From assembly GCA_026416655.1 (NCBI GenBank), contig JAOAES010000090.1:1-23560 (forward strand): a stretch of 23,560 bases of DNA. Reading direction: 5' to 3'. The translations under genes and the position numbers were made by a program. Positions within the stretch are counted from its first letter, which is position 1, and every line of letters begins with the position of its first letter. This DNA is from Fimbriimonadales bacterium. Its GTDB lineage: Bacteria; Armatimonadota; Fimbriimonadia; Fimbriimonadales; GBS-DC. A model generated the notes under the pieces. The model saw only the letters and a program-made list of their open reading frames with translations, was not told the origin of the DNA and ran no database searches. Positions 22,495 to 23,560 of the stretch are shown here, one piece after another.

Positions 22495-22508
22495 GGGAAA
22501 GTGTACCT
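22495..22508 (-). promoter_or_regulatory. AGGTACACTTTCCC box ahead of the LolA/DUF2092-like gene, candidate leaderless promoter
   Basis: Identical over 14 bases to the box ahead of nagA. TACACT lies at 22500-22505 and is 9 nt from the ATG at 22490. It overlaps the putative GTG start codon (22501) of the divergent membrane-protein gene, so the promoter is partly inside that gene's coding sequence or its leader. Confidence 0.5.
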
Positions 22509-23541
22509 CACTGCGAAACGGTATCCCGTGCGCGGCTGGCTGATGGGACTGGGGCTAATCTTGCTGCTGAACCTGATTGCCGTAGGCTACTGGCACTACG
22601 ACGACGGCTTACACGACAGCTTCGAAAACCTTGACACGCGCGTTATCCTGCAACGCCTGCAGCAGCCCCACTCGGCATGGGAGTGGTTCACGGGCGATTG
22701 GGTGCTGGGCAACGGCTTCTATCGCCCCTTGCCCAGCGTGCTGTATCAGATGGACTACTGGCTTTGGGGCGAGAATCTGCTGGCGTGGAAGTGGACGAAC
22801 GGGCTGCTGGCGACGCTGAACGCGCTGCTTGTAGTGGCGTTTGGGTGGGCGCTATCGGGGCGGCGCGATTTGGCGCTTTTTGGTGGGCTGATTTTCACCT
22901 TCTGGCAGACGGGGCTGCTTCCAGAGCCGCCGTTTTGGTTGGCGTGGGCAGGGTTGGCGGCGGGCGTGCTGTGGGGTTGGCGCGTGGGCAGTCTCAGGCA
23001 GGGCGTGCTGTGGGGCTGTGTGGCGTTCGCGCTGATAGTGGAGTTGCGCTTCATCCCCACGCTGCCCGATATTCACACGCAAACCTTCGCCTATCGCGCC
23101 GTAGGTTGGATACCAGGGCGCACGGCGACGCTGATGACGCTGTTCGCGCTGATTGCGCTCACAGGCGCGTGCCTGTACGCCCGCACGAGCAAGGCGCGCT
23201 GGGCAGGGGTGGGGCTGTTGGGCTTCATCGGCGCACTGCTGAGCTACGAGCAGGCGGTGGTGTTGCCGATTTTGATGGGGTTGGCGGGGGGGGTTGCGGG
23301 ACGCCTGGCGGGGGATCAGGGGAACGCAGGATGCGCTCTACGGAACTCCGCGCGCTCGATACGGAACTCCGCGCGCTCGATACGGAACTCCGTACGGTCG
23401 ATACGGAACTCCGCGCGCTCGATACGGAACTCCGCGCGCTCGATACGGAACTTTGTTCTCCTCCCCCTCCTCTGCCTTCTACTCCTTTTGCCCTACCTCG
23501 CCTTCTACCGCGCGAACATCCCCACGCGCACGGAGTACCAC
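22501..23541 (+). CDS. GT-C-like polytopic membrane glycosyltransferase (3' end lost at adapter)
   Basis: At least 347 codons, open to the end of genuine sequence. The likely start is GTG at 22501 (MYLTAKRYPVRGW, then a membrane helix at about 13-31); GTG 22528 and ATG 22543 are alternatives, and no good Shine-Dalgarno marks any of them. After the first helix comes 'YDDGLHDSFENLD' with Asp34-Asp35 in the first outer loop, where GT-C enzymes carry their catalytic Asp, then 'FYRPLPSVLYQMDYWLWG' and 'WTNGLLATLNALLVV'. This matches the 'YRPL...LWG...N-LL-H-x-x-N' region of TMTC/PMT-like GT-C proteins, here lacking the usual His. Several more hydrophobic helices follow. Such enzymes use polyprenyl-phosphate sugars outside the inner membrane. 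Residues about 281-315 are an Arg-rich insertion of five RNSARSI-type heptads from a DNA tandem repeat. After residue 347 the frame reads adapter sequence. A TATAAC at 22470-22475 is a possible -10 box. Confidence 0.68.
23339..23451 (+). repeat. 21-bp tandem repeat, about 5.4 copies, in frame within the membrane-protein gene
   Basis: Five full 21-bp units start at 23339, 23360, 23381, 23402 and 23423, each beginning TACGGAACTCCG, followed by a partial unit (TACGGAAC) to 23451. Four units are identical; the third (23381-23401) differs at four positions (TACGGT in place of CGCGCT), which makes CCGTACGG palindromic there. Each unit encodes RNSARSI (RNSVRSI in copy three), giving a block with two Arg per heptad between predicted membrane helices. 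The unit length, a multiple of three, keeps the frame open. Confidence 0.93.
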
Positions 23542-23560
23542 CTGTCTCTTATACACATCT
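23542..23560 (+). other. Tn5/Nextera transposase mosaic-end sequence (library adapter contamination)
   Basis: The last 19 bases, CTGTCTCTTATACACATCT, are exactly the reverse complement of the Tn5 mosaic end used in Nextera tagmentation libraries. This is untrimmed adapter, not genome; the reading frame of the membrane protein passes through it (LSLIHI) only by chance. Confidence 0.97.

Noticed and set aside
23339..23451. CRISPR-like array
   Set aside because: The units are directly contiguous with no spacers, are 21 bp long, and lie in frame inside a coding region.
1..23560. tRNA, rRNA, insertion sequence or phage genes
   Set aside because: Nearly all sequence is taken by protein genes with short gaps; I found no cloverleaf, rRNA segment, transposase or integrase motif. 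The transposon-like end at 23542-23560 is a library adapter.

Overview
The window is one GC-rich bacterial contig end, densely coded, with ten complete protein genes, two genes cut by the window ends and no RNA gene that I can see. Most proteins are secreted or envelope proteins of a diderm: signal peptides, CsgG-like domains, an outer-membrane beta-barrel, a LolA/DUF2092-like periplasmic protein. The bias to Arg over Lys, the giant secreted proteins ending in FlgD-like Ig domains, and the pyruvoyl arginine decarboxylase suggest an uncultured, perhaps thermophilic lineage such as Armatimonadota (Fimbriimonadales). That placement is inference; no rRNA is present to test it. The last 19 bases are an exact Tn5/Nextera mosaic end, so the right edge is a library artefact and the genuine sequence stops at 23541.

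Layout: (1) 1-1938, plus strand: the 3' part of a HAF-repeat protein made of two tandem propeller-like halves. It converges on (2) a minus-strand block, 18225 down to 1973: a giant 1833-aa secreted protein (TolB/PD40 propeller, inactive GATase-like domain, four carboxypeptidase-regulatory-like domains); a CsgG/FlgT-like protein with a membrane segment; a subtilisin-like protease; an 897-aa secreted protein; a small second CsgG-like protein; a protein joining a Big_1 Ig domain to an LptD-like barrel; and pdaD. Gaps are 4-94 nt. (3) 21753 down to 18320, minus: nagA-rpsA-coaE, with gaps of +3 and -1 nt, a typical translationally coupled housekeeping operon. (4) 22490-21804, minus: a LolA/DUF2092-like periplasmic protein, divergent from (5) a GT-C-like membrane glycosyltransferase (22501 onward, plus) that carries an in-frame 21-bp tandem repeat and runs into the adapter.

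The most interesting signal is in block 2. Three neighbouring secreted proteins with unrelated N-termini share a C-terminal cassette of about 430-450 aa: a 'GWNxIGNP' module, a 'W-L-(I/L)-x-A-(R/S)' beta module and a FlgD-like Ig domain ending in PLVLTR or PLVVAR at the stop codon. They sit with two CsgG-like proteins and an outer-membrane barrel. I read this as a candidate surface-export or anchoring system in which the cassette is the sorting/attachment signal; that function is a hypothesis. A second signal is a shared AGGTACACTTTCCC box 8-9 nt before the ATG of two unrelated genes, which looks like a promoter for leaderless mRNAs.
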